A model generated the notes under the pieces. It searched no databases. It was given only the letters and a program-made list of their open reading frames with translations, and was not told the DNA's origin. The position numbers and the translations under genes were made by a program. From Sarcocystis neurona (Eukaryota; Apicomplexa; Conoidasida; Eucoccidiorida; Sarcocystidae), in the NCBI GenBank assembly GCA_000727475.1, contig KL647288.1:9984055-10048054 (forward strand): DNA of 64,000 bases, given 5' to 3'. The stretch's first letter is position 1; each line of letters begins with the position of its first letter. Positions 13,446-24,953 of the stretch are shown here, one piece after another.

Positions 13446-15548
13446 GGTTCACTCCTGTGGAATGGCGCTGACCGTGTAGCTCACAACTGCCTTTGTGATG
13501 CCCCCTCAGGCGCGACCACTGAAGCGAGACACTGCTGACGGTTACGAAAACAACGTCTAGTTGCCAACGACTTGGTCGTCATCTACCGATTATCAGTATC
13601 ATGGCACGGAGGCAACTGTAGTATATGTTTCTTCGTGCTACTCCTTTCGCTATGAGCTCCAGACTGTCGCAGCGAGACGTTTATAAGCTTGAAGTATGCA
13701 TAAAACTTCATGCGCAGCAGCACATAAGTTCCTGATGCGTTCATTCAGTCTCCCGGACGCACGACGCGAGAAGTGTCGTGCCAGCTACGAGGTGATTCTG
13801 CGAAGTTAGGGGCACCGGGAAATAATGCAGAAACTCTGAAATTTTCTGCAAGCAGCACATCCAGGGAGAACCACTTCAATGTAATGCGTACAGGCTGCGC
13901 GGACGCGCTGCCCCGGGGAGGAGAACGGAGCGCACTGCGGTGCACTCACTCACAAGTCCTCCCAACGTCTGAAGGTACGGACACCTGCAGGGAACCCTGA
14001 CGTCTGCGGTTCAGGCATCTTGGGAGGCCCCAACAAAACAGGTACACAGCCGCTCAATAAGGCCCGTATCTCAATGAAAACAGATGCAGTCACAGGCGTT
14101 TGTCGTGGTGCTCTGCAGTTAGAGGCTGCGGCAAACGACATTGCCTGCAGTGCACACTGCTTTAAAGCTATCAGTATCCGTACACGCCTGTGTAGCTGTG
14201 TCTCAATGCCTGTACCACGGGGACAAGTACAGTTCCATCGCACTGCCTTCTTGCGTGCACGTCTGCCACAGATGTGTCCCAACTCCACTGCGATTGCGTG
14301 TCGCTGACGGCTGTGTCCGTATTACCGTAGTGTGTGCGGGGAGTGTAGGCCTTACGCAAAGGCCCAGCGGCTTCTGGAGGTGTGCGCTCCGAGGTAGTTT
14401 AGTGGTAGTTCATTTCGTGTCGGTTCCGGCTAGGAGGTGCTTGCAGGCCACATTGCAAGGACGCAGGGTGCGAAACAGACTCCCTCGTCGCGCTGTATAT
14501 AAAAAAAAGTGACTGCGTGACGCTGGAACAAGCTTTCTCGGGGCTTCCCATACATGTTCACAAGTCAAAACGTGATACAACGGTCATTCTCCATTCTACC
14601 GTGTTTCTGCATCAAGGCGACGCGTCGGGATCGCCAACAGGTCCATCTATTAGCCTTTTGATCTTGAGATATCTGGATCAAATTGCTGTGGTTATTCTCG
14701 CTTCCACTGATACGTCATGTGGTGACATCCACGAGCGACGTCTGTGCCCGGCTGGCAACTGTCGTCACAGTGCAGTGTCGCCTGCCACCAACTGTGCCTT
14801 TTTACCGGTCTGCTGCATATTCACCGGATCAATTTAGACGCATTCGTGCACAGAACGGTGGCATCTGCGTACCGCGTCCGATGATCGACTCAATATCAAA
14901 TAAACCCTCTTCGCATGGAAGGGAACCACAGCTGCGCCTCCGCGCCGAGCGAAACGGACGCTGGGAATCTGGGGGTTTGCCTCCGGGTTTGAACGTAAAC
15001 GGCCTCAGATGGCCAGCTGCTCCTCGCAGACACTAGTTGTTATCTTTCTACCCACTGGGACGCGTAAGCCTCCCAATCTCAGCGTCTGCGGATAGGAACC
15101 CCCCCCTGCGGGCAGCGAAGCGGCGGTCCGTAACGGCTACGAAACCGTGCGGCGGCCCGCACGCCGGAAAGGGCAGAGGCTTGACCAGCTGCTTTTACTC
15201 CACAAGGTGCCAAAATCTACGAGGCAACGACGCCCCCTGTACCAGGCAACTACATCTTTAATATCTAAAAGTTGTATATCTTTCTTGGTAGACTTTGAGG
15301 CCGTTTCCTTTGCATGGGAATGGGAAAGAATTGGCTTTCCCACTTGTACCGAAGCCAGTGGGCGCGGCCGAGTAAATTCGTTATTTTTATTGGGGAGAAT
15401 ACCACTGTAACTCCGCGCCGCTGTGGACCACTTGGCCATTCCAGTTGACGCTTCTCCACCCCTTCGTTCTCAAATTCGTCTTTGCGTTGTCTTCTCACCG
15501 TCACGTATGAGGATCTGCTTCTTTTAGGTTTTCTTCCCCCCTCTGACC

Positions 15549-18500
15549 ATGGCGCTGAGTTGCCTTCGTAAACGGGTCGCGTACTTCTACGACCCTGACA
15601 TCGGGAGCTACTACTATGGGCCCGGACACCCCATGAAGCCGCAGCGAATTCGCATGGCACACGCTCTCGTTCTTTCTTACGATCTCTATAAACATATGGT
15701 ACGTTCTATGCAGGAGGGCCGGCAGACTTAATCCGTCGTCATCGGTATGCGGAGCGACGCCTATGTTGGGGAACGTTCCAGAATTGTGAGTTGAGGCGTA
15801 TTTAGGCAAAGGTCTCTGTTACGCAGGTCGTGGGAAGACGTGTTTCGGTTGTAAACACTGTATTTTAGGTGCCCAATGCGCTAGCGTCCTTCATACGGCG
15901 GGGCGCGGAGAGGTATACGTCGAACGCTTTCTTCTGTCATGCTCCGCGCGCCCTGAATTGTTTCTGTCGTGGGAGGAAACACATTTTGCAGTATCAGGAA
16001 GAGAAGGGGTTTGCTGGGGGAGAACGCACCCGAAAGGAGTTTCGTAGCAGTTTTTCAGGGAGTTCTGCATCCGCCTGCCCTGAAGTTTTTGGAGGGAGCC
16101 GTCCATGTTGAATGCTCGTCTGTTTGCCTGCTGGAGTGTGGAAGTGCGTATCATTTCGATGTAGTGTTTACCCTCGGTTCTTGAATGTCGAACATACGGA
16201 AATCCTTCCGTAGAGGCTGAGGAAAGTGACTTTACGAAGTTTGTCTTTATGAAGAGAGCGCGTTGCATACGTCTTCTTGCAGAAAAAAAGTATGCGGTCC
16301 CTGATTGCAAAGGCACACGCAGATTGACGGTGCACGACGGGTCACCAGTCGCGTGCCTCTCGTTTGACGCACACAGCTTGTAGTGGCAGAGTGAGAATTA
16401 TTGGAGAAGCATCCGCGAGATTACGTTTATAGTCTTTAGAATCACTGTAGCTCTACGTTAGAAGCTCTGACATTTCACGTCGTGTTGCTTGCGTGATGGA
16501 GGACATCGTCGTCGGGACAATGGAACGCTGAAGAATCTACACACACACACACACAAATGTCTGTGCGCATTTAGACGTAGCAGACGTGCACGTGACGTCG
16601 TTGTAGACTCTGCACGTCGCGTGGCAGATAGTGTTTTCCGCTGAAGTTACGCTGCTAGGGGTTCCGTGGACGGTCAGGACTACTGCGTAGGTATTTCTTG
16701 TGTGTGCGCTGTGTATCTGCACGTTCCGTTTCGGTTTCCAGCTAGGAATGGTACGTTGGAAGCACGTGTTCAACAGGGAATTCAAACGACATTTCGTTAT
16801 AGTGTATCAACGTCTACTGCTCGCCTCTCCCAATATGACAAGCGTCGTCGCCATATAAAGGCAGACGTTTGTCAGTCTCTATAGGTGTACTAACACATTT
16901 CTACTACTCTAACAAAGTTCGACTATTGTAACAGAGGTACCGTACTTCGTCACTTCAGGGTCTTCTGACTCCTTTTGTGTAGCCACTTCCGCTAGTCTTC
17001 GGCATTCGTGAAGTTTGACAAGCTGCCTGTAGTGGCGCATGCTCATGTGAGCGTAATTCTGTGTTTAGAATACACGTGTGTACACACACAGTGACCTGTC
17101 GCCACTTTTTGCTGATTGACCGCGCATATGCTGCACGCTATAGGGAGCGGGCACTTCCGCCTGTTGTACTGAGTGTGTACGTTGATAACGTTACAGAGCG
17201 GTGTTGGAAAGTAGACTTGACGTTAGTGCGTTTTTCTCCGTGTGCACTGGAAGCGGCTGTTGGTGCAATATTTTCTGCACAGAAAAGGGGGCTGGTAGTT
17301 TCCCTGAGCTCCCGTCTTAGGTCAGATTATATGGATAATCGGTACACGTCTAGGATTCTTCCTACAAACGTGGGATCCATAGGGCGTGGCGGCTTATTTT
17401 CGTGCACTTCGTCGTTTGATGCGGGTGCGGCGGACAAGAGAGAACACGTGTTGTCGTCAGTGGTCTATGTGTCGTGTTGTGTGTACGGCCCTCCTACTGG
17501 ACGACGGCGTTCTTTTCTGCGCTTTGTTGTGCCGCAGGAGGTGTACAGACCGCACAAATCGATCGAACCGGAGCTCTGCCTTTTCCATTCCAGCGACTAC
17601 ATCTCCTTCCTGTCCTCCGTTTCTCCCGAAAACTACAAAGAGTTTTCACTGCAGCTGAAGAATTTTAACGTGGGGGAAGCTACGGACTGCCCGGTCTTTG
17701 ATGGGCTCTTCACTTTCCAGCAGGCGTGCGCAGGTAATACAGCGTGACTAAAGGAGCTGCGTGTGTGTGTAAACACACACCGGCTGTATACACACATATA
17801 TGCATATACATGGATACAAGTGTGGTTGCATGCCTGCGTCTCTACGTGTGTACGCAGGACCGTCACCCCGCTGTATGGAGGACATTTTTGTGAAGTAGCG
17901 TGTGTTCGCATAACGCTGACCACGTGATCTCGGTGTGTGGCCAACATATTTGCCCATGGCTGTGGCAGCTTGTAGAGGACGTGTAGTATATAACCGCGAA
18001 GACAACGTGTGCGAAGACATACGCTTTGCCGGACCGGTGGCCCTCTGTTTAGGCTCATCCGCAGGCAGAGTGCCGCAGTGAGTTGTCGTGAGTTACAACT
18101 CGGAGAATGCTGCTTAGCAAAACAATACGACGAGGAAGAGAGTTGAGTGGGGACCGGGGTGTCGTTCCCAGAGAGGACGTTCTTCTGCCGTGAGACGTCT
18201 CATCGTGTCGTAGCCGTGGCATTGAATGTGGGTGATCGCGCGTCGAATTTCCCCGCTAACAAGAGCCCCTCAGTTGCTGTCGCAGTTCTGGAGGAGTTCT
18301 GCAGTGTCACTTTTGTTTTGTTCAACCTGTTGTCTATGCAGCTGCTGTTTCCCGTGGAGCCTTACTTACCACTGTGTCTCTGTACTTCGTTCACAACTAC
18401 CGTCAGCAGCAGCACTCCTCCAGCACCTCCACGCCCCTCTTCTGTGTGTGTCGCTTTTTCTCTAACCGTCTACAAGTCTCTCTCGTAATTTCGTTTTTCG

Positions 18501-19769
18501 TTGTTGTCTGTTCTCGTACTGTGCTTCCTTCCGTGCGTTTTGCTTCCCGCATTTATGCAGTGTTTACCTGTCGGTATATTTTTCTATGTTTATGAGTCTC
18601 GTGTATATTTTATGTAGATATGGATGACATTGTGGTATATAATACCGTTCGTGTTTTCGCGCGCACAAACCTTTCCGCACTCAGGAGCTTCAATCGACGC
18701 GGCGAAGAAGCTGAACCACCACCAGGCGGACATATGCATTAACTGGTCGGGAGGCCTGCATCACGCTAAGCGATCAGAGGCGTCTGGATTCTGCTACATC
18801 AACGACATCGTCCTGGGCATCTTGGAGCTGTTGAAGTATCATGCGCGCGTGATGTACGTCGACATCGATATTCACCATGGGGACGGCGTAGAAGAGGCGT
18901 TTTACGTCTCGCATCGTGTGTTGACTGTTTCCTTCCACAAGTTCGGAGACTTTTTTCCAGGCACGGGCGACATCACAGACGTAGGCGCCAGCCAAGGCAA
19001 GTACTACGCAGTGAACGTGCCGTTGAATGACGGCATGGACGACGATTCGTTCATTGCTCTCTTTAAGCCCATCATCACGAAATGTATCGAGGTCTACCGT
19101 CCAGGCGCTATTGTCCTGCAGTGTGGTGCGGATAGCTTGACAGGGGATCGCCTCGGGAAATTCAATTTGTCTATCAAAGGTCACGCTGCGTGTGTGCAAT
19201 TCGTCAAGTCCTTCGACATTCCGTTGATGGTTCTTGGTGGCGGCGGTTACACGATACGCAATGTGGCTCGCTGTTGGGCGTACGAAACAGGCGTCGTGCT
19301 CGATCGCCACCAGGAGATGAGTCCACAGGTGCCTTTGAATGATTATTACGACTACTACGCACCCGACTTCCAGCTTCATCTCACGCCTTCATGTGCTCCT
19401 AACCAAAATTCCCCCGACCACCTGGAAAAAATCAAAACACGCGTGCTTTCGAATCTTGGCTATTTAGAACACGCGCCAGGAGTTCAGTTTGCGTATGTCC
19501 CACCTGACTTTTTTTGCGATGACGATGAAGCTGATGATGAAGACGAATGTGCGCAGCTAGCCGTGGAAAACGATGGCGCAGGCAGAGCCGCTGGTACCGT
19601 TCCTGCACCTGCGGGTCCCTCGGCCGGCCCCCCGCCACCGCCCAACACAAACAGCAATAAAAGCACGACCAACCCGCCACCACCGCAACCCTATCGTATG
19701 CGACGCAAAGATTACTCAAACGATTTCGAAGATATCCCCGATAGAGACCAGCGGAAAGTGCCCGTGTAA
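15549..19769 (+). CDS. HDAC3: Class I histone deacetylase (RPD3-like; apicomplexan HDAC3/HDAC1 type), 3 exons, complete
   Basis: Zinc-dependent deacetylase that removes acetyl groups from histone lysines as the catalytic part of nuclear co-repressor complexes. Exons are 15549-15698, 17538-17733 and 18685-19769. Junctions are CATATG|GTACGT...CCGCAG|GAGGTG (phase 0) and GCGCAG|GTAATA...ACTCAG|GAGCTT (phase 1), giving 476 aa. Exon 1 carries [20 protein letters not shown]; exon 2 carries VYRPHK and [13 protein letters not shown]. Exon 3 carries the catalytic HH pair (141-142, LHHAK), zinc ligands D177/H179 (DIDIHHGDG) and D265 (GADSLTGDR), and Tyr304 ([10 protein letters not shown]). The Ala98-Thr99 insertion is the apicomplexan one known from Toxoplasma HDAC3. 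The C-terminal tail has an acidic stretch, a proline run and a basic [12 protein letters not shown] segment. All key residues are present. The start has ATGG context and aligns with the N-terminus of other class I HDACs. The gene stands alone in plain DNA. Confidence 0.97.
16541..16554. repeat. (CA)n microsatellite in HDAC intron 1
   Basis: Short alternating CA run inside the 1.8-kb first intron (15699-17537) of the HDAC gene. The rest of that intron shows no coding signal. Confidence 0.85.
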
Positions 19770-22700
19770 ATCGGTACTACAATCCGTCAGAAACAGCAGA
19801 CGGCGGCCTCAGGGGGAAAAGGACAAACCACAACGTAAATCCAAACGCCATCGCAGGGGATGTGCAAAACGGGCTCGTGGCGACCCCCTCGAGGAGACCG
19901 GAGAAAACTCACCTGTATGTGCGTTTCTGTGCATATACGTGGATACGTACATTCAAATAATTCGCGGAGAGCGCCTGGAAACTTTGAAAGAGGACGGATG
20001 AGCGGGAGGATGTTGCCCGGGGCTAGCTAGTGCCATATGCGAGACGTACTAGGCACGGGTTCCATTTCACACTCCACGCGGGGGGGGAGAGTAGACCGAA
20101 ATGTGGTGGGGTTGAACTTCTAATGCAGATCCTCTGCACCACAAGTGGTGGCGCACATGACCGTTTGTCAGCTCTATACAAGACGGGCGTCTGTTTAGCA
20201 GCGCAGAGGTGTGTGTAGAGTATCAGGATGTACACTGTAAGGTGAATTTCTGTTTCCTTGGTGTGTACAGCGAAACGAAGCAGAGAACTGATTAATGCAT
20301 GTAGAGAGTCGCCGCTTTTCCGCTCGCTACGGAAATCGTCCGCGTAGAGAGCACAGCTGTGCAGCTTTCCACGTTGGAAGTGGAAATGTATGAGAACCCG
20401 CTTACAAGCCGAAGAGCTGCACGTCACACAGAGGAGAGCGCCGATGGGGAGTTCTAGTAAAAACGAGAGCATGCGGCTTGAAATTACGCTCAAGACGCAC
20501 GGACAAGCCAGCAACGGAAAACATGCCCTGACCGTCTTGCCGTAGAAAAGGGGGATAGTGGTTTGTCGAATCCACTCTGTGCTGCCGAGGGGAGGATGCC
20601 AAAAGGCACACCGGGTGGTTGTTGTGTCCGGGTTTGTAGAAAGAGCAGAAGGCAACCAGAAGCTTACATGAGGACCGAGAAGACGGCAGAGAAGGAGGCG
20701 CGACAGCTGACGCGAACCAGAGATCAAAAAAGGAAGAGGACGTTGGAAGGAAGAATGAGGATTAGACAAACTACAGGCAGAGAGCACTTTTGTGGAAGCG
20801 AAGCCGTAAAGAAGTCGGCGGAGCTGTGGCGAAGTGCAAGGCGGAGGGGCAGATACTCGAACGTATCCGGTAGTAGCCGTGTACTCCGTATGAGTGTCGT
20901 CAGATCTCGTGGAGGGCTGAAAAAGACTGAGGAGTTGTTTATCCGGGAGTTACACTGGAGTCGTAGAACAGTCGAACAGACTGTCCAGATGACGCAGTGA
21001 AAAGTGAACAAATTTCGATTCGACAGCGAGGCTGCACGCCCGGTCAGCCCTTTAATGTGTGTATTAAGGCGCTGATACGTTAGAGAAAAGGGCGAGCACT
21101 ACCCAAAACCAGACATCAGAGAGCAGAAACAAGGAGCGACGTTCAGGCCAAGTGGTACGTGCCTGCAGCGGGACCGCAGGACAGCGTACTTTGCTGCAGG
21201 CTGAGGTGAAGATTTGTTCGGAGTGGACTGGCAGTCGTTGGTGTTCTTTTTCCGAAGTAGGCGTATTTCAAATAATGTCCCCAGAGAAGAGAGTTGCGTA
21301 TGAGAAGTAATGGAATGCTTCTGCTTCTCTAGATGTGCGAGAGAAGAGGCCGGAGGAAGGAGTGGGGCGTGGTTTGTGCGGTGGCGAGTCCGTCGCTAGC
21401 AGACTTCGAGGAAGGACGTTCCTTACCTGTCTTCGTAACACAACACTTCCCCTGAACTTTGAAGCGTACACGGGTATCTTGTTGGCGTGTATGTACGGAC
21501 CTAGTATAGACGTGCCGCTGGCAGGGGGGACTCGAATAACGGTGAAGTGGCCGGAAAACTGAAGGAGGATACTGTATGGAATGGAAGGGTGGGCCCAAAA
21601 TACACGTACGAATGCGAAAAAGAAGGAAGAAGGAAGGTAAAGAGACGGAAGAGAGATCCGAGCAAATTTGCACTCGAATGCCTTTACAGCCGTAGAAGAC
21701 TGGAAAAAATTCGGTGTGCGTTCTTGAATGACGGTAATCACATCCATTTTCCGTCAAACGTACCTGGGATACAGTTTGACTGTAACACGCGCACATACCT
21801 GAACATCAGTTATGCGTGCTTATGAGTGAATCTGTAGTTACCCGAATTTTACATCTCACACGTACCTATATAGGTGCGCATACATAGACATATATATGTG
21901 CCCGTCCACACGTGTAGTCTGATTTATCATTTTGGTACGCACGGCGGAAAGTGGAACTCTGTAAGGTCGTTACATGGTGCTACCTTGGGGAGTGTCTGTG
22001 CATATTACACATCTACTTTCAAGTAAATCATGAAGCCTACATAAACTCATAGTGTTGATTCGCTCTTCACTGCTCAAGTTTTTAACGATAAACAGATGTC
22101 TTCACAGTATTCGGGGGACCTATATGGAATGAAATCAGGGAATTCCAAGATCGGCAACGATGTCCTTGCTGCCGCGTCTCGCGCCGCACTGGAGTGCGGT
22201 TCTTGTGGCATGTAGATGCGTGCACATATGTACATACGTACAGCCCAGTGGAGGTGGAGACTTCTGTGTATGCTGTCATGCGGCTGTGCTCTGCGGACTA
22301 GCCTGCGAGTTAGGAGCTTTTTGCCAGATGGTCGCGTTGAGGTGGGCCCGGAGCATACACACTAGGTATCCCGCTATGTACAGTTGCATCACACAGTGAC
22401 TGGACGTACCATGCCTTCTGCGGTCCGTCTAAGAATATATTTGTACACGTTCGTTCCTCGGATGTATATTGTGGTGAAGATGTCTGTCGTGTCGGTTACC
22501 TGAAAGTCCGTGCGTGGTGATTTTTACGGTAGGGTCTATTTGCAGTGCGTCTTTGCGGTTGGAAAACTGACAGTGTCACACCTGCGGGCTGTTACTGCGT
22601 CAACACAGCGCAGGAGGGTTGCAGCGCCTGCGCAAGCGCAGACGGAGGGCCTGTGCAGAAGGGCGCAGCGGAGGTAGAGAGGCAGTACTCGGTTGAGTTA

Positions 22701-24953
22701 TTCCCGTAGTAGTTGTTCTGCTCCTATGCTGGGGTGCGCATGAGAAACAGTCCGTGCTCAGGGTCCGCATCCTGGTCGAAGGTTAGGCGAGGGAATTGTG
22801 TTCTTTTTTTTTTGATCTTTGCACTGCGTGTGTTTCTCATTCGTAACGGACCGTTTTCGCCTGTATATAATGTGTACGTATGTGCGCGGTAAAACGCGGG
22901 TTTACAGTTGGACGATTGATGCAGCAGGCGACTGCGCAGCTTGAGATTTGCGTAGTGATCATGTTATGGCGCTTCGCCAGCTGCCACGTGCGACCGTTCG
23001 GAGGTTTACGCTCTTTGCAAAAACTGTAAACTGGTATTCCTGGTGAAACGTTGTCCCGCATCTGGCTCATTAACGCTCACATGCGACGTTGTTGGAAAGG
23101 TGTCAAAACTGTCTGCGCTTACCTGGAGCGCACAAAAGCAAGTGGGCAATTAGCTGCGTACGTTGGCGAGTTCAGCGGGGTGGTACAACTGTTCAACCGG
23201 GGGGGAATGCAGCAGTGCTTTGAAGATTCTGAATTCGTCAGTTCGTATTTTGGCGTCCACAATAAGCGCAAGTACGGATACCAACCGTTATGCACACTTC
23301 TCTCTCTTAACACTAGAAGGTGAGTACCGTGTAAATACCTGACTCCTCAGAAACACGAACACGAGGTAGATAAATTTATGCGCTTCTCTGTCAATTGTAG
23401 TCACCTGGCTTCTTCACATATTCACAGACACGCAGGTACACTAATCTCTGCGCTTCCCCTCTCAATTGGAGACTCGCCTTCTCGTCGCCACACATTCACA
23501 GGCGTACAGCATGAACTACATTGACTAAATGCGACTTGCCATCTTCGTCTATCGCTGAAACACGTGGGCGTGTTGCTGTGTCATACATGTAACAGGTAGT
23601 GGACACTGAATCCGAGGGGGCAACTATACACACGCTGAAGACTAGCGTTGTGTGGAGCACTGCGCAGCTGCCAAGTAAACACGCACAGGAAGACTGCTTG
23701 CGCCCCTCCTCGCCATCACCGTTAAAAAAATCTACAGCAGCATCGTGCATTCACACTTCATCGAAGTGGTTTACGAACGGTGGCCCTGCGTACGTACCCC
23801 TGACGGGCACACACAAGTGGAAAACCCCAGATTTCAGGTGCTATTAATGGATAAACTAGCCGAACGAATGCGAGCATACCATATCGTCACCATCTCGTGC
23901 ATTTACATATATACCTATAGGGACCTCTACCTATACACCACAAGGAAGAAACAAGGTAATTACCTGGGATACCATCAGACCTCCGAGCGAATTGCAGTAT
24001 CGCTTGAGCATCTCACAGTGCATCAGCGTTCATCCAACGCAGAACGAATGGATGTAGAGGCACAGGGTTTACCTGTGTCAGGAATTAAAAGTAGCGGCAC
24101 TGCCTGGGGACAGGCATTGCGCACCGACGCGCAGTTGACATATATTAGTCGTGGATGCTCATGGGATGCTTTCACAGATGCTTCGTGCGTTCTCTGCTTA
24201 TCAAGAAACGGCCTATGCACACCGGCCGCGCCGCGTGTGCTTTGACCGCGCGCCTCTCAGCAAATGACGTACTGCAAAACGAGGTCCCCCAGAGACCACG
24301 CTAGCCGCACCCTGGCCCACGTGTTCTGTAGCGCAGCCCTATCGTACATAACCACGAGGGCATCGAATGTGCACAATATTATCTGTAAACGCGAGCAAGC
24401 AGCAGGAAGACTGCGTGGTCGCTGCGTGCTTTAGTATCTTGAAATGCACACAGCAACACATGTGAATGGCTTCTTTCGTCATGTATTTCCATTAGCCGCA
24501 TTGTCCACTTGGCAGTTCCTGAGAGATCGCTTCCTTCACAGAAGTGTGCACGGTAAAGCCAGCGGGTCTACCTTTGTTGCGTACGACGACAGCAGTGCGC
24601 TCGCACGCGTACTTGCTCACGGCGGAGTAGCTGGAGCACCGCCACAACCACAGAGGCGACACGTACCTCCTCTGTGACTCTGTGCTAAATGCAGGAGGGG
24701 CCGCACCTCCGCAGGACTGAGCGTCCACCTCTCGCAGTGAAACCCGCTCATCACCGGAAATACACTTAAGCAAGGACTACGTGGTTGCTCGCGCGCAATT
24801 GCTTGCACACGGCGCGTGCCAAGACACACAAGTGCGATGCGGCAGAAAACGTTTCTGCAGAGATAAGTCTTCTTCGTAAACACTGTTAGACGCATTTGCA
24901 GTGTGCGCGTACCGTTAGCATCCCACTTTCGAGAGTGCACCCAGAGAGAGACC
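19770..24953. other. Plain gene-poor segment between the HDAC gene and the giant minus-strand gene
   Basis: About 5.2 kb with short open frames only and no recognisable protein motif. It holds the 3' UTR of HDAC at its left end and should hold the 3' end of the minus-strand gene at its right end. A 10-nt T run lies at 22804. Minus-strand pieces near 24.7-24.95 kb with GT donors could be small 3' exons of the giant gene, but I could not phase them. Confidence 0.5.

Larger units (their letters stand above)
6581..15548. other. Plain gene-poor segment upstream of the HDAC gene
   Basis: About 9 kb of roughly balanced base composition with frequent stop codons in all frames and almost no CAG repeats. 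The longest open frames (7741-8313 plus, 190 codons; 8889-9482 minus, 197 codons) show no family motif, and the second lacks any ATG. Contents I can name are the microsatellites near 7.5 and 9.5 kb and the 99-bp duplication near 13.3 kb. The promoter and 5' UTR of the HDAC gene should lie in the last part, but I see no clear TATA element. Confidence 0.6.

Noticed and set aside
14388..14450. tRNA-like A-box string TAGTTTAGTGG followed by a GGTTCC string
   Set aside because: The D-stem does not pair, there is no matching acceptor stem, and no proper anticodon arm can be drawn.
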